Assembly (NCBI GenBank): GCA_014946745.1
Contig: JADCRD010000001.1
Span: 1,610,427-1,674,426, forward strand
Length of the DNA: 64,000 nucleotides
Reading direction: 5' to 3'
Source of the DNA: Lysobacterales bacterium
Lineage (GTDB): Bacteria; Pseudomonadota; Gammaproteobacteria; Xanthomonadales; Xanthomonadaceae
The notes under the pieces are model-generated. The model did not search any database. It had not been told where the DNA came from and worked only from the letters and a program-made list of their open reading frames with translations. Positions 17,801 to 26,303 of the stretch are shown here, in pieces (within the stretch, counting starts at the first letter, position 1; each line of letters opens with the position of its first letter). Position numbers and translations under genes: made by a program.

Positions 17801-18730
17801 GAGCCGCCAAGTTTCACCCTCGCGCTTCAGCCACAGCTGCAAGGCCAGCGACTTCAGCTCGGCCGCGGGTGCTTCGGGGCCGGACCGCGCCGCGCGCAGC
17901 CGCACCTCGCTGAGCCTGGCGACGCTGTCGACCTCGGCCAGTCGACCGGCTTCCAGGCGCAGCCAGAGATCGATGTCGGAGCGCCCGGATTCGAGGCCCA
18001 GCCCAGCGAGTCGACTGCCCTGCAGCCAGGCCGGCAGATCGAGATCGCGGGCTCCGAGATGCAGCTGCCCCTCCTGCAGGCGCGTATCCAGCCGGCCGGT
18101 GAGCCGCAGGGGCGGGCTGTCTTCGGCGTGCACGCGCAGCGCGAAGTGGAAGCGTCCCCCGGCCGTGCGCAGGCGCGCATCGATGCGATCCAGCTGCACA
18201 TCGAAATCGGCGTAGCGGTCTTCAATCACCAGCGCGCCGTCGAACAGCTCGACCTCGCCAATGCGCTCCAGCTGGCTCAGCGCCTGCTCGATGTCCAGGC
18301 CAGCGCCGCCGTCGAAGCCGCGCGCCTGCCATTGGCCTTCCAGCGTGCGCGCCAGCTCGAGGCGCAGGCCTTCGACGCGCAGGCTGAGCAGCGGCAGCCC
18401 CGGCAGCAGGCCGGTGTAGACGTTGACCCGAACCCGTGCGGAGCCGATGTCCAGACCCGAGCCTGGACTGCCGTCGCCGCCGATGCGCAGGTCTCTCAGG
18501 TCGAGCAGCGGGCCGCGCCGGCTCCAGCGCGCGCTGACGCCACTGATGCTGACCGGCTGACCGATGCGCGCCTCCAGCCACTGCGCGACCTCCGCCGGGT
18601 GCCGTTCGAGCACGGGCAGCAGCTGGTGCGCCAGCGCCACCAGCACGGCCGCGCAGATCAGCAGCAGCGCCGCCGACAGCCCCAGCCACCGGCGCAGCCG
18701 CCGCCCCAGCCGGCGCAGCGGCTGGGTCAC
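14870..18730 (-). CDS. yhdP: YhdP family protein (AsmA-like, envelope lipid transport)
   Basis: This 1286-residue YhdP/TIGR02099 protein is an inner-membrane-anchored AsmA-like bridge. In E. coli YhdP, with TamB and YdbH, carries phospholipids toward the outer membrane. A cationic N-terminus and one membrane helix (about residues 15-37) precede a long periplasmic beta-rich body (VSARWSRRGPLLDLRDLRIG, FEGVFDARAEVRDVVMNYLPGWP). A conserved C-terminal AsmA-type region has LRLTVGKGRVPELEPGAGR and PLVQGGKTRADMDLRW. Its ATG overlaps the RNase G stop by 4 nt, the usual rng-yhdP arrangement. A short Pro/Thr-rich tail ends the protein. Confidence 0.93.
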   Translation of the reverse strand: MTQPLRRLGRRLRRWLGLSAALLLICAAVLVALAHQLLPVLERHPAEVAQWLEARIGQPVSISGVSARWSRRGPLLDLRDLRIGGDGSPGSGLDIGSARVRVNVYTGLLPGLPLLSLRVEGLRLELARTLEGQWQARGFDGGAGLDIEQALSQLERIGEVELFDGALVIEDRYADFDVQLDRIDARLRTAGGRFHFALRVHAEDSPPLRLTGRLDTRLQEGQLHLGARDLDLPAWLQGSRLAGLGLESGRSDIDLWLRLEAGRLAEVDSVARLSEVRLRAARSGPEAPAAELKSLALQLWLKREGETWRLSLPRFDLSSDDARSLSGLDLRWQDDRFALRLDALEFAAFAELLPALMPIEPELLAWLHAAQPRGRLEALELGVDGAGQISLSARLSDLGLSAVGARPGFSGLSGRLQGQGGLLSVELDAPAFTLEAPDSLRAPLPAALSGQISAWREADGPRIELSPLRIAGPDFGATIEGTVWLDGRGRRPSLDLRALVDPGSISASHRFWVRNRMPPRTVEWLERALVEGELVSGVALIRGDLDDWPFRNFEGVFDARAEVRDVVMNYLPGWPIGTRIEGWARFLNNSLDGEISARVLGVPVRRATGGVADFAAPVLKLDLEGGADGGRLLALLRETPLWQRFGQHLRGLSIGGRGEAKVRIEAPLRRDLGELVIEGQVDLAEADLVDTQWGLRFGEAAGRLRFTREGFSADALGVRFDGQPASLSLTAGRFCAEPAHVFEASLSGSFSPDSLLALRPELHWLEPYLAGRSSWSLDFHVPTPQTTDAPAAGAEPARPRSDGPGPQLRVRSDLAGTELRLPAPLRKAADDALPLDLRIDMPLAAGSIDLRLGQLLRLLGRPGASAAEFRGLAAFGGEPPFDLPERGLAVRGSASVLDAPAWIAVAGAGGGQGVALDSIDLLAGQLRIGERGLGDQRLRYRMRDDKVREVLLDGEAAQGRIEWPLDAKQPVLARFERLYWPPGPDEDPNAPPRRVQEPDPTALPPIDLQVEDAGFGKIKLGRLELITRRGPDGQLVERLQTRSPDLAVDIRGDWSRTLQGSESRFTLGFSGDDLGRMLGALGITPLVQGGKTRADMDLRWQGGPANFAFSVADGQLRLTVGKGRVPELEPGAGRFIGLLSLAEIPRRLALDFSDFFRSGLAFNSIEGSFQLLGGNAVTEDLRIDGPAAEIKLRGRTGLAARDYALQVEVLPRTGSVLPALGAITAGPAGAAVGAVAQAVLQAPMKQINRTLYSVEGGWDAPKIEVIDRGPQRSEDAATGPEPVDEP

Positions 18731-20214
18731 AGCAGGACCACGTCGTACTGTTCCTGGGCGTAGTTCTCGTCCGGCTGGAAGCGGATGGTCTTGCCGATGA
18801 ACTCCTCCAGTTCAGCGACCGCGCTCGATTCCTCTTCGAGGATGCGCGCCACCACCTTGGGCGAGGCCAGCACCAGCAGCTTCTGCGCGTCGAACTGACG
18901 CACCGCGCGGGTGATCTCGCGGAAGATCTCGTAGGTCACCGTCTCGGCCGTCTTGACCGTGCCGCGGCCGCCGCAGGCATTGCAGGGCTCACAGAGCTGG
19001 CGCTCCAGGCTGTCGATGGTGCGCTTGCGGGTCATTTCGACCAGGCCCAGCGGCGAGAACTCGTAGACCGTGGTCTTGGCATGATCGCGGGTCAGCGACT
19101 TCTCGAGCTGGCGCAGCACCTGCCGGCGGTGCTCGGCGTCAGTCATATCGATGAAGTCGATGATGATGATGCCGCCCAGATTGCGCAGGCGCAGCTGGCG
19201 CGCCACCGCCTGCGCCGCTTCGAGGTTGGTCCGGTAGACGGTCTCTTCGAGATTGCGGCTACCCAGAAAAGCCCCGGTGTTGACGTCGACCGTGGTCATC
19301 GCCTCGGTCTGGTCGATCACCAGATAGCCGCCGGACTTCAGCGGCACTTCCTTCTGCATGGCGCGCTGGATCTCGTCTTCGACGCCGTAGAGGTCGAAGA
19401 TCGGCCGCTCGCCGGGGTAATGCTCGATGCGCGGCGCGAGCTCGGGCATGAACTGGCTGGCGAAGCGCTGGGTGCGTTCGAAGGTCTCGCGCGAGTCGAC
19501 GCGCACCTTCTCCACTTCGTCGTGCAGCAGATCGCGCAAGGCGCGCAGCGGCAGCGAGAGGTCCTCATAAATGCAGCTGCCGAGCTTGCTCTGCTGCGAG
19601 CCCGTCTGGATGGCGTCCCACAGCTTGCCGAGATAGGCGAGATCATCGGCGAGCGCCTCCGCCGGCTGGCCGTCGGCATTGGTGCGCACGATGTAGCCCA
19701 GGTTCGAACCCTGCGAGAGTTCGGCGATCGCCGACTTCAGGCGCGCGCGTTCGGCTTCGTCTTCGATGCGGGCCGAGACGCCGAGCACGCGGCTGTAGGG
19801 CAGCAGGACGAGATAGCGCGAGGGAATGCTGAGCTGGGTGGTCAGGCGCGCGCCCTTGCTGCCGATCGGGTCCTTGACCACCTGCACGACAACCTCCTGG
19901 CCCTCGCGCACCAGCTCCGAGATCGGCGGCGTGGGCGCCGGCGGGGCGGTCTCTTCGCCGTCGGGCGGCAGCGGCAGCGCCGTCGGCAGCCGCAGAATGT
20001 CGGACGCATGAAGAAACGCCGCGCGCTGCAGACCGATCTCGACGAAGGCCGCCTGCATGCCGGGCATGACCCGGATCACCTTGCCCTTGTAGATGTTGCC
20101 GACGTAGCCGCGCCGCGAGGCCCGTTCGATATGGACCTCCTGCAGCATGCCGTTCTCGACCACCGCGACGCGCGTCTCGCGGGGAGTGACGTTGATCAGG
20201 ATCTCTTCGGACAA
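18727..20214 (-). CDS. rng: ribonuclease G
   Basis: RNase G is an endoribonuclease of the RNase E/G family that matures the 16S rRNA 5' end and turns over some mRNAs. It has the N-terminal S1 domain (GYVGNIYKGKVIRVMPGMQAAFVEIG), catalytic acidic residues in TTVDVNTGAFLG and IIIDFIDM, and the zinc-link CEPCNACGGRG. The conserved N-terminus SEEILINV begins after a TTG at 20214, which I take as the start. A GTG at 20229 is an alternative, and the frame is open to 20346 with non-conserved sequence. It is coupled to yhdP downstream. The maf gene often found upstream is absent. Confidence 0.94.
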   Translation of the reverse strand: MSEEILINVTPRETRVAVVENGMLQEVHIERASRRGYVGNIYKGKVIRVMPGMQAAFVEIGLQRAAFLHASDILRLPTALPLPPDGEETAPPAPTPPISELVREGQEVVVQVVKDPIGSKGARLTTQLSIPSRYLVLLPYSRVLGVSARIEDEAERARLKSAIAELSQGSNLGYIVRTNADGQPAEALADDLAYLGKLWDAIQTGSQQSKLGSCIYEDLSLPLRALRDLLHDEVEKVRVDSRETFERTQRFASQFMPELAPRIEHYPGERPIFDLYGVEDEIQRAMQKEVPLKSGGYLVIDQTEAMTTVDVNTGAFLGSRNLEETVYRTNLEAAQAVARQLRLRNLGGIIIIDFIDMTDAEHRRQVLRQLEKSLTRDHAKTTVYEFSPLGLVEMTRKRTIDSLERQLCEPCNACGGRGTVKTAETVTYEIFREITRAVRQFDAQKLLVLASPKVVARILEEESSAVAELEEFIGKTIRFQPDENYAQEQYDVVLL

Positions 20215-20354
20215 GGGAAGGTCACGCACAGGAGTCGGAAACCCGGCACTTATAGCCGAGGACGACTGAACCGGCCAGAGCGGCCTGTGGATTGGTTCGC
20301 GGTTCCGCCTCGGTGCATCGGCCTCCTGGCCCCGCCGCCCGAGCATCTACCCGC

Positions 20355-21560
20355 TCACGGGGCCCCGTGCCCTTCCCTGCCGGCAGCCGACGCCGGCACG
20401 TCCACCGCCTCGCGCTGGGCAGCATCGGGCCGCGGCACGATCACCGCGAACCGGGCCGAGCGCATTTCCGGCCGCAGCTCAGCGAGGCGTCGGGCAAAGC
20501 CCGGGCGGATCTCGTAGCCCGCAGGCGCAAGCAGCTGACCGCTCTCGGTGTACACCGGCTTGGCCAGCACCATGCCTGCCTCGAGTGCGGCCAACCCCAC
20601 CTCACGCAGTTCGCCCGCTTCATCGCCGCAGCCGACCAGGGCCGAGAGCGCCTCGGTCAGCGCCGGTTCCAGGCCGGCCCGCAGCTTGGCGATGGCGGCA
20701 TCCGCGGGGAAGCCATTGGCTTCAAGCCGTACGAAGCTGCGCGCCGTGCGCAGAATGGCCGACCAGCGACGGATCGCCTCGCGCTGCTCCGGCTGCCATT
20801 CGAGATTGCCGCCTGCCAGCGGTTCGGCGAGGCGGATCACGTCGCGCACCGGCCCCAGACGGGGAACCTGCTGCAGGCTCTCAAGCGCGTGGCTGAAGGC
20901 CTGCGCGAGCAGTTGCTTCTGTCGGGGATCAGGCTCGTCGCCCTGCAGCAGGCGCTTCTGGATGTCCTCGGGCAAGCCCACCAGGCCCAGATGCAGCAGC
21001 ATCGCCGCGATCTCCAGCACCCAGTCGCTGCGCCCGTGGAGCCGCACGGCGAGCGCGGAGCACAGGCTGCGCACGCGCTGCGCCTGGCCGAACACCGCCG
21101 GGCTGGCGATGGCCAGAGCGTCGGTCATGGCGTCAATGGCCCCCTTGAGCGTGTGCTCCAGCAGCTCGCGCTCGGCGCAGATCAACTCATGCTGGCGCAG
21201 GGCGTCGCGCACCGACGTGTGGAGCACCTCGCGTTCGCAGGGTTTGGTGAGAAAGCGAAAGATGCGTCCGTGATTGACCGCGGCGATCGCGTCCGCGATG
21301 TCCGTATACCCGGTCAGCAGAACCCGGGTCGCCTCAGGGTGCGCCGTGTGGAAATCCTGCAGCACGCGCGCACCGTCGCGCCCCGGCATGCGCATATCGC
21401 AGATGACCAGCGCCAGCCGCGGCAGCGTGGGTGCGACCGCCAGAGCCGTCACTCCGGACTCCGCAGTGTGTACCTCACCCAGCCCGTGCAGGCTGAGCTC
21501 AAGCCCCTCGAGCACGGCCGGCTCGTCGTCGATGCACAGGATCTGAGGCCGTGTTGGCAT
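20355..21560 (-). CDS. response regulator with degenerate HD-GYP-like output domain
   Basis: An N-terminal receiver (ILCIDDEP, phospho-acceptor Asp55 in CDMRMPGRDG, Lys107 in FLTKP) is followed by an HD-GYP-type helical domain. The phosphodiesterase motifs have decayed: the HD pair reads His190-Leu191 (LLHLGLVGLP instead of LHDIGKIGIP), the first metal-ligand His is missing (GQAQRV), and no HHE...GYP motif is visible. It is therefore unlikely to degrade cyclic-di-GMP and may act as a binding or scaffold output, as an inference. The ATG at 21560 is chosen over one at 21578. It is the last gene of a kinase-regulator-regulator set. Confidence 0.85.
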   Translation of the reverse strand: MPTRPQILCIDDEPAVLEGLELSLHGLGEVHTAESGVTALAVAPTLPRLALVICDMRMPGRDGARVLQDFHTAHPEATRVLLTGYTDIADAIAAVNHGRIFRFLTKPCEREVLHTSVRDALRQHELICAERELLEHTLKGAIDAMTDALAIASPAVFGQAQRVRSLCSALAVRLHGRSDWVLEIAAMLLHLGLVGLPEDIQKRLLQGDEPDPRQKQLLAQAFSHALESLQQVPRLGPVRDVIRLAEPLAGGNLEWQPEQREAIRRWSAILRTARSFVRLEANGFPADAAIAKLRAGLEPALTEALSALVGCGDEAGELREVGLAALEAGMVLAKPVYTESGQLLAPAGYEIRPGFARRLAELRPEMRSARFAVIVPRPDAAQREAVDVPASAAGREGHGAP

Positions 21561-21571
21561 CGCGCGCTCCC

Positions 21572-22705
21572 TCAGCACCGCCCGAGGCTCGCGGCCAGCT
21601 CGGCGGACGCCAGTCGCGCCTCATCAATGCGACCCGAGGCCAGCAGCGCCGCGTCGAGACCACAGGCGTCCGTCCATGCCAGCGGCGGCGTGGAAGCCAG
21701 CCGGCGCGTCAGCGCGAGGCCGATGTGCAGACTCACGGCGGGATGGTCGCCGTCGCAGCCGAGCAGCGAGGGACGATCGGCGAAGGCCACCGTCTGCACC
21801 AGACCAAAGGGCAGTCCCCACAGCGACAGCAGATAGCCCGCCAATTCGCCATCGGCGACCTGCGCATGGGTCAGCTCGGGCAGCGACAGCCGCTGCAGAC
21901 GGCCGACGCCGTACAGCACCGCAGCGGTGAACAGGCGTCTGCGGTCCTGGAAGGGCAGCGCGATCGCCGAAACGATATGCGCGCAGCGCAGCGTCTCCCG
22001 CTGGCACTCGGCCACGCTGCCGTGCAGCGCGCTGCCCCGCTCGATCCGCGAGTACAGCTCCTCGCTCAGCACCAAACCGCGGATCAGTTCGAATCCCAGC
22101 CGAGTGATCGCCACGCGCAGATCGGTGACCTCGCCCGCGCCGCGAAAGAAGGGCGAGTTCGCAACATGCAGGATGCGCGAGACGATGGCCGGATCCTCCT
22201 CAAGCAGCTCGGCGACGTCCTGGGCGAAGGTGCCTTCATCCAGCAGGGCGATCTCCAGCCTGCCGCAGATCTCCGGCAGGCTGGGCAGCACCATCAGGTC
22301 GTGGACGGCGCTGACCACCACCTCGTTGTGCAGGCGCGCCTGCAGCTGCAGGGTCTCTCCGATCAATCGCTGCAGGGCCACCAGATCGCAGGGCTTGGCC
22401 AGCACCTGATGGGCGACCGCCGCCGCGCGCAGAAAGCCCCGCGACCCGGTCTCGCCGGAAAGAATGATGCGCACGGTGGCCGGAAAGCGAAGCTTGACGA
22501 CCTCAAGCAGCTCCGCACCGTCCATCCCGGGCATGCGCATGTCCGACACCACCACATCAGCGGGCCGCCGGTTCAGCAGCTTCAGCGCTTCAACGCCCGA
22601 GGCGGCGAACCGGCAGCGCCAGTCCGAGCGAATGCCGTACAGCCGGTTCTCGATGCCCTCGAGCACGTCCGGCTCGTCGTCAACAAAGATCACCTCGACG
22701 GCCAT
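21572..22705 (-). CDS. response regulator with HDOD output domain
   Basis: The receiver has all phosphorylation residues (VDDEP at 8-12, Asp55 in VVSDMRMPGMDG, Ser83 in ILSGE, Lys104 in LAKPCD). It is joined to an HDOD domain from about residue 133 (LPSLPEICGRLEIALLDEG, LLEEDPAIVSRILHVANSPFF, ITRLGFELIRGLVLSEEL). HDOD domains are catalytically silent relatives of HD phosphohydrolases used in signalling. The start codon overlaps the kinase stop by one nucleotide (TGATG), so expression is coupled. Output is evidently not DNA binding. Confidence 0.9.
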   Translation of the reverse strand: MAVEVIFVDDEPDVLEGIENRLYGIRSDWRCRFAASGVEALKLLNRRPADVVVSDMRMPGMDGAELLEVVKLRFPATVRIILSGETGSRGFLRAAAVAHQVLAKPCDLVALQRLIGETLQLQARLHNEVVVSAVHDLMVLPSLPEICGRLEIALLDEGTFAQDVAELLEEDPAIVSRILHVANSPFFRGAGEVTDLRVAITRLGFELIRGLVLSEELYSRIERGSALHGSVAECQRETLRCAHIVSAIALPFQDRRRLFTAAVLYGVGRLQRLSLPELTHAQVADGELAGYLLSLWGLPFGLVQTVAFADRPSLLGCDGDHPAVSLHIGLALTRRLASTPPLAWTDACGLDAALLASGRIDEARLASAELAASLGRC

Positions 22706-23970
22706 CAGGCGCCCTCCTTTGCCGGGCCGGTGATCGGAAGTCGAATCCGGAAGCGCGTGCCGTGCGGGCTCACCTCTTCGAACGCGAGTTCCCCGCGCAG
22801 CTTGTCCACCACGATTGCGCGCGAGATGGACAGGCCCTGCCCCGTGCCGGTGCCCACCGGCTTGGTGGTGAAGAAGGGATCGAACACCCGATGAGCGATG
22901 GCCTCGGGTATGCCGCAGCCATTGTCCTCAACCGCGATCTCGACCTGCCCCTGCGGCTCCAGATGGCGCGTCGCGATCCGCAGCAGGCCGCGCTCGCCGC
23001 GGTCGCCGAACCTGGCCTCCATCGCATGGGCGGCATTGGTGATGAGGTTGAGCAGCACCTGGCCAAGATCGCCGCGTACGGCCGGTACGGCCGGCACCTC
23101 GGACAACTGCAGATCAAGGTCAGCGATGTACTTGAAGGCGTTCGCCGAAACCGTCACTGCGTTCTCGATCAAGGCATTGACGTCGACGTACTCCAAGGTG
23201 ACGCCGGGGTGCGCGAACAAGCGCATGGCGCCGACGATGCGGCTGACCCGGTGGACGCCATCGTGGGCGCGTTCGATGGCCCGCGGCAGACGTCGACGCA
23301 CGAAGTCGAGATCCAGCTCATCGCGTGGGCGCGCGCCATCGGCGAGTGCGAGCAAGTCGCTGGCGCATTGCTCGATGAAATGCAGGTTGTCGCTGATGAA
23401 CTGCATCGGCGTGTTTATTTCGTGGGCGACGCCGGCCGCCAGCTGGCCGATGGACTCAAGCTTCTGCGCATGCCGCAGCTCCAGCTCAAGCCGCTTGCGC
23501 TCGCGCAGATCGATGCCTACGAGCAGCACGCTCTGCAGCTGTCCTTCATCGTCGTACTGCGCCGCACTGGACAGCAGCACGGGCAGGTCGCTGCCGTCAG
23601 CGCATCTGAATGCGAACTCGCCGCGACGCGAGGCGCGCTCGGTGCCATCCAGAAGGGGCTGGATCACTTCGCCCGCGGCAGGAAGCAAGCGATCGAGCAA
23701 GCTGCCCTTCAAGGCCGCATCGCTATAGCCCAGGAGGCGGCTGGCTTCGGAGTTCGCGCGGGTGACCCGCAGCCCGCCGTCGAGCACCAGCAGAATGCCG
23801 GGGATCAGATCGTAGAGCCCCGCGAGGTAGGCGAACACCCGCGACATCTGGCTTTCGGTGACCTGCAGCTCCAGCAGTTTGGCCTGCAGCTCACGCTGCA
23901 GCGCATCGTTCTCGGCGCGCAGGGCCTGTGGATCCTGCTGCGGTGCGGCGCTGTCCGGGCTGACAGGCAT
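22705..23970 (-). CDS. PAS-domain sensor histidine kinase
   Basis: This 421-residue cytosolic kinase has no membrane segments. A short coiled coil (residues 15-45) leads into a PAS domain (about 50-155; GILLVLDGGLRVTRANSEASRLLGY). The HisKA box has phospho-His183 (AAGVAHEINTPMQFI). The ATPase domain has an N box LLNLITNAAHAM, G1 DNGCGIPEAI, F box FDPFFTTKPVG and G2 GTGTGQGLSISR. It is the first gene of a coupled three-gene system whose two regulators lack DNA-binding domains. A soluble PAS sensor suggests an internal cue; the ligand is unknown. Confidence 0.93.
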   Translation of the reverse strand: MPVSPDSAAPQQDPQALRAENDALQRELQAKLLELQVTESQMSRVFAYLAGLYDLIPGILLVLDGGLRVTRANSEASRLLGYSDAALKGSLLDRLLPAAGEVIQPLLDGTERASRRGEFAFRCADGSDLPVLLSSAAQYDDEGQLQSVLLVGIDLRERKRLELELRHAQKLESIGQLAAGVAHEINTPMQFISDNLHFIEQCASDLLALADGARPRDELDLDFVRRRLPRAIERAHDGVHRVSRIVGAMRLFAHPGVTLEYVDVNALIENAVTVSANAFKYIADLDLQLSEVPAVPAVRGDLGQVLLNLITNAAHAMEARFGDRGERGLLRIATRHLEPQGQVEIAVEDNGCGIPEAIAHRVFDPFFTTKPVGTGTGQGLSISRAIVVDKLRGELAFEEVSPHGTRFRIRLPITGPAKEGA

Positions 23971-24092
23971 GACGGCCTTCCCCCACGGTATCTGCGCTCT
24001 GCCTGCAAGCTCTGTTCCGAACCGTGCAAGGGTCTGGCGTCGGATCGGATGTCGGTGCTTTACCTACCTGCGCGCCGCTGCCGCGCGGTCAA

Positions 24093-24234
24093 GGCAAAAA
24101 CGACCAAGTCCATCGTGGACCTGATCCGGCTCGCGAGACCGGCGACGGCGGCCTCACTTCCGATGGATGAAGCATCGCGTGCCCGCTGCGCGCGCTCCAC
24201 GGCGCTCGACACGGCTGGATTCATCAGCGTTGCT
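24093..24234 (-). repeat. structured intergenic element, copy C
   Basis: Reading the minus strand, this copy begins about 40 nt after the DUF475 stop with GCAACGCTGATGAATCCAGC. It continues through GCTTCATCCATCGGAAGTGAGG and ends GTCCACGATGGACTTGGTCG then TTTTTGCC. The last part is a close match to copy E. It shares orientation with the upstream gene. The remaining sequence of the 23971-24275 gap holds no gene that I can see. Confidence 0.65.
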
Positions 24235-24275
24235 TCATGCGCCTCAGCCGCAGAAAAGCTGGCATGGCATCGACC

Positions 24276-25307
24276 TCACGTCGAGGCCGCCTCGCGCCGA
24301 CGATGCAGCACCGAGGACCAGATCGACAGTGCGATCAGCACGACACCGGCCAGGCCGGTGATGACTTCGGGAACGTGGTGAAAGGTGCTGACGAGCATCA
24401 GCACGGCCAGAATCCCGATGGCGTAGTGCGCGCCGTGTTCCAGATAGATGAACTTGTCCAGCGTGCCGCGGTTGACCAGATGCACGGTCATCGAGCGCAC
24501 GAACATCGCACCAATGGCGAGCCCCAGCATGATGATGACCACATCCTGGGTGATCGCGAACGCACCGATCACGCCATCGAAGGAGAACGAAGCGTCAAGC
24601 ACTTCCAGATAGATGAAGCCGGCCGCACCCGAGCGCCGCACTGTCTGTACCGCCGCCTGGCCGTCCTCGGGGTTCTCGAAGAACACGTCGAGGCTGCCGA
24701 CCGCCACGTAAAGAAGAATGCCCCAGGCGCCGGCGATCAGCGCATCCATCCGCGCTTCCGGCGGCAGAAAGGCCTGCAGAGCCAACAGCGCGAGAATGGC
24801 GAGACCGACGTTGACCGAATCGGCTCGACCGACCGCAGAAAGCCGGCGCTCCAAGGGTCCGAACCAGTGGGTGTCCTTGTCGGCATCAATGAGGAAGTTG
24901 AGAAACACCAGCAGCAGGAACATGCCGCCGAACGCCGCGATCGGCACGTGGCTCTCCATCAGATGACGCGAGTACTCCTTGGGTGATTCGAGTGCCATGT
25001 CGATCACTTCCAGCGAGCCCAAGCCCGTGGCCACGGCAACGATGACGATCGGAAACACGAGGCGCATACCGAACACCGCGATCAGAATGCCGACCGTCAG
25101 GAACATCTGCCGCCACCATTCATCCATGTCGCGCAGCACGCGCGCGTTGACGACGGCATTGTCGAAGGAAAGGCTGACCTCGAGGATGCCCAAGATCACT
25201 GTGATCAGCAGTGCGGACCACAGCCCGCCGGCCGAATGGGCGCCCCACCAAGCGGCGAGCGCGAGGCAGATGGCGGTGACCAGAAACGAGTAGCGGAAGT
25301 CTTTCAC
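24276..25307 (-). CDS. DUF475 family integral membrane protein (TerC-like)
   Basis: This 343-residue polytopic inner-membrane protein belongs to DUF475, part of the TerC/LysE-type superfamily. Multiple hydrophobic helices carry the family's acidic intramembrane motifs: LEVSLSFDNAVVNARVL near the N-terminus and LEVLDASFSFDGVIGAFAIT in the second half. TerC relatives are implicated in metal handling and tellurite resistance; the substrate here is unknown. The frame is open to 25553, but the family N-terminus corresponds to the GTG at 25307 (VKDFRYSFLVTAICLALAA), and upstream residues are Arg/Ala-rich noise. It has no obvious operon partner; repeat copy C follows. Confidence 0.88.
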   Translation of the reverse strand: MKDFRYSFLVTAICLALAAWWGAHSAGGLWSALLITVILGILEVSLSFDNAVVNARVLRDMDEWWRQMFLTVGILIAVFGMRLVFPIVIVAVATGLGSLEVIDMALESPKEYSRHLMESHVPIAAFGGMFLLLVFLNFLIDADKDTHWFGPLERRLSAVGRADSVNVGLAILALLALQAFLPPEARMDALIAGAWGILLYVAVGSLDVFFENPEDGQAAVQTVRRSGAAGFIYLEVLDASFSFDGVIGAFAITQDVVIIMLGLAIGAMFVRSMTVHLVNRGTLDKFIYLEHGAHYAIGILAVLMLVSTFHHVPEVITGLAGVVLIALSIWSSVLHRRREAAST

Positions 25308-25518
25308 GCGTGCGGCCTGAGACGAGCGGGGCGACGCGCATTCTACGCGGGCCTGCGACTGCCGGAGACCGGCGAACCTGCGCCGACTGCGGGATCGCAG
25401 AGCCGCCGCAGCTGGCGACAGCCAGACCGGCGCGAGACGCAGGCGAGCAGCCGTGACGCCGCAATCGCCCGTCTGTGCCCACAGGTTTCCCCACCGCCGG
25501 GCGCCCGCCCGAAACGCG

Positions 25519-25543
25519 CAAGGCCCCGCATTGCGGGGCCTTG
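25519..25543 (-). terminator. hairpin downstream of ssb
   Basis: A perfect 11-bp GC-rich stem (CAAGGCCCCGC/GCGGGGCCTTG) with a 3-nt loop lies 50 nt past the ssb stop. There is no T-run on the minus strand, so it may stabilise the mRNA 3' end or aid Rho-dependent release rather than act as a classic intrinsic terminator. Confidence 0.55.
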
Positions 25544-25593
25544 CCGGGATCACGCACTAGCGGGCTTCGGACCCGCGGCGATCGAACCGCTCG

Positions 25594-26100
25594 CTAGAAC
25601 GGAATATCGTCTTCCTCGAAGTTGTCCTGCGGCGGCGCTTGCCGCGACGGAGCCGGCGCGCCCCCGCGAGGCGCTGCCGCGCGCTCGCCGCCGCGCGCAT
25701 AGCCGCCGCCCTGCTCGCGCATGCCGCCCGACTCACCGCCACGCATGCCGCCGCCTTCACCACCCGCGCCGCCCAGCATCTGCATGTCGTTGGCGATGAT
25801 ATCGGTGCTGTAGCGTTCGACGCCGTCCTTGTCGGTGTACTTGTCGGTGCGCAGGCTGCCTTCGACGTAGACCTGCTTGCCCTTCTTCAGGTACTCCGCG
25901 GCGATCTCGGCCAGACGGCCGAACATCTTCACCCGGTGCCACTCGGTGCGCTCCTGCTTCTGGCCAGTCTGCTTGTCGGTCCAGCTCTCGTTGGTCGCCA
26001 GGCGCATGCTGGTGATGGCCGAACCGGAGGCGGTGTAGCGGGTTTCGGGGTCGGCGCCGAGCGTGCCGACGATGATGACCTTGTTGATGCCACGGGCCAT
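25594..26100 (-). CDS. ssb: single-stranded DNA-binding protein
   Basis: SSB coats single-stranded DNA during replication and repair and recruits partners through its C-terminal tip. The OB fold starts [22 protein letters not shown], with [23 protein letters not shown] as expected. A Gly/Arg/Pro-rich linker then leads to the acidic tip ending EEDDIPF. The frame is open 11 codons upstream, but the ATG at 26100 matches the family start. It is divergent from ispB across about 200 nt. A TATACT at 26186-26181 on the minus strand could be its -10, with no good -35. Confidence 0.97.
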   Translation of the reverse strand: MARGINKVIIVGTLGADPETRYTASGSAITSMRLATNESWTDKQTGQKQERTEWHRVKMFGRLAEIAAEYLKKGKQVYVEGSLRTDKYTDKDGVERYSTDIIANDMQMLGGAGGEGGGMRGGESGGMREQGGGYARGGERAAAPRGGAPAPSRQAPPQDNFEEDDIPF

Positions 26101-26289
26101 GGGCGCAGTGTCCTTGTGTCTTGCGGCCGACATCGCGGCCAGGTTGCGAGGAGCCCAAGCGGAGCTCCGAGGTGCGGCGAAGTATAGCCGGCGGGCATCG
26201 GCGACGGGCCTCGGGGGACGTCAGCACAGCGCCCCATCAGAGGGTAGGAAAAGCGCCCGAAATCGCATCGGCCGAGCGCACCCCCTCGC

Positions 26290-26295
26290 TATAAT
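26290..26295 (+). promoter_or_regulatory. -10 box of ispB, near-leaderless
   Basis: A perfect TATAAT ends 8 nt before the ispB ATG (26304). Transcription would begin at or just before the start codon, leaving no room for a Shine-Dalgarno sequence. No consensus -35 is seen. Confidence 0.5.
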
Positions 26296-26303
26296 CGACC
26301 CCC

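Noticed and set aside
17204-18763. Long plus-strand frame opposite yhdP
   Set aside because: Same antisense artefact; no motifs, and yhdP is unambiguous.
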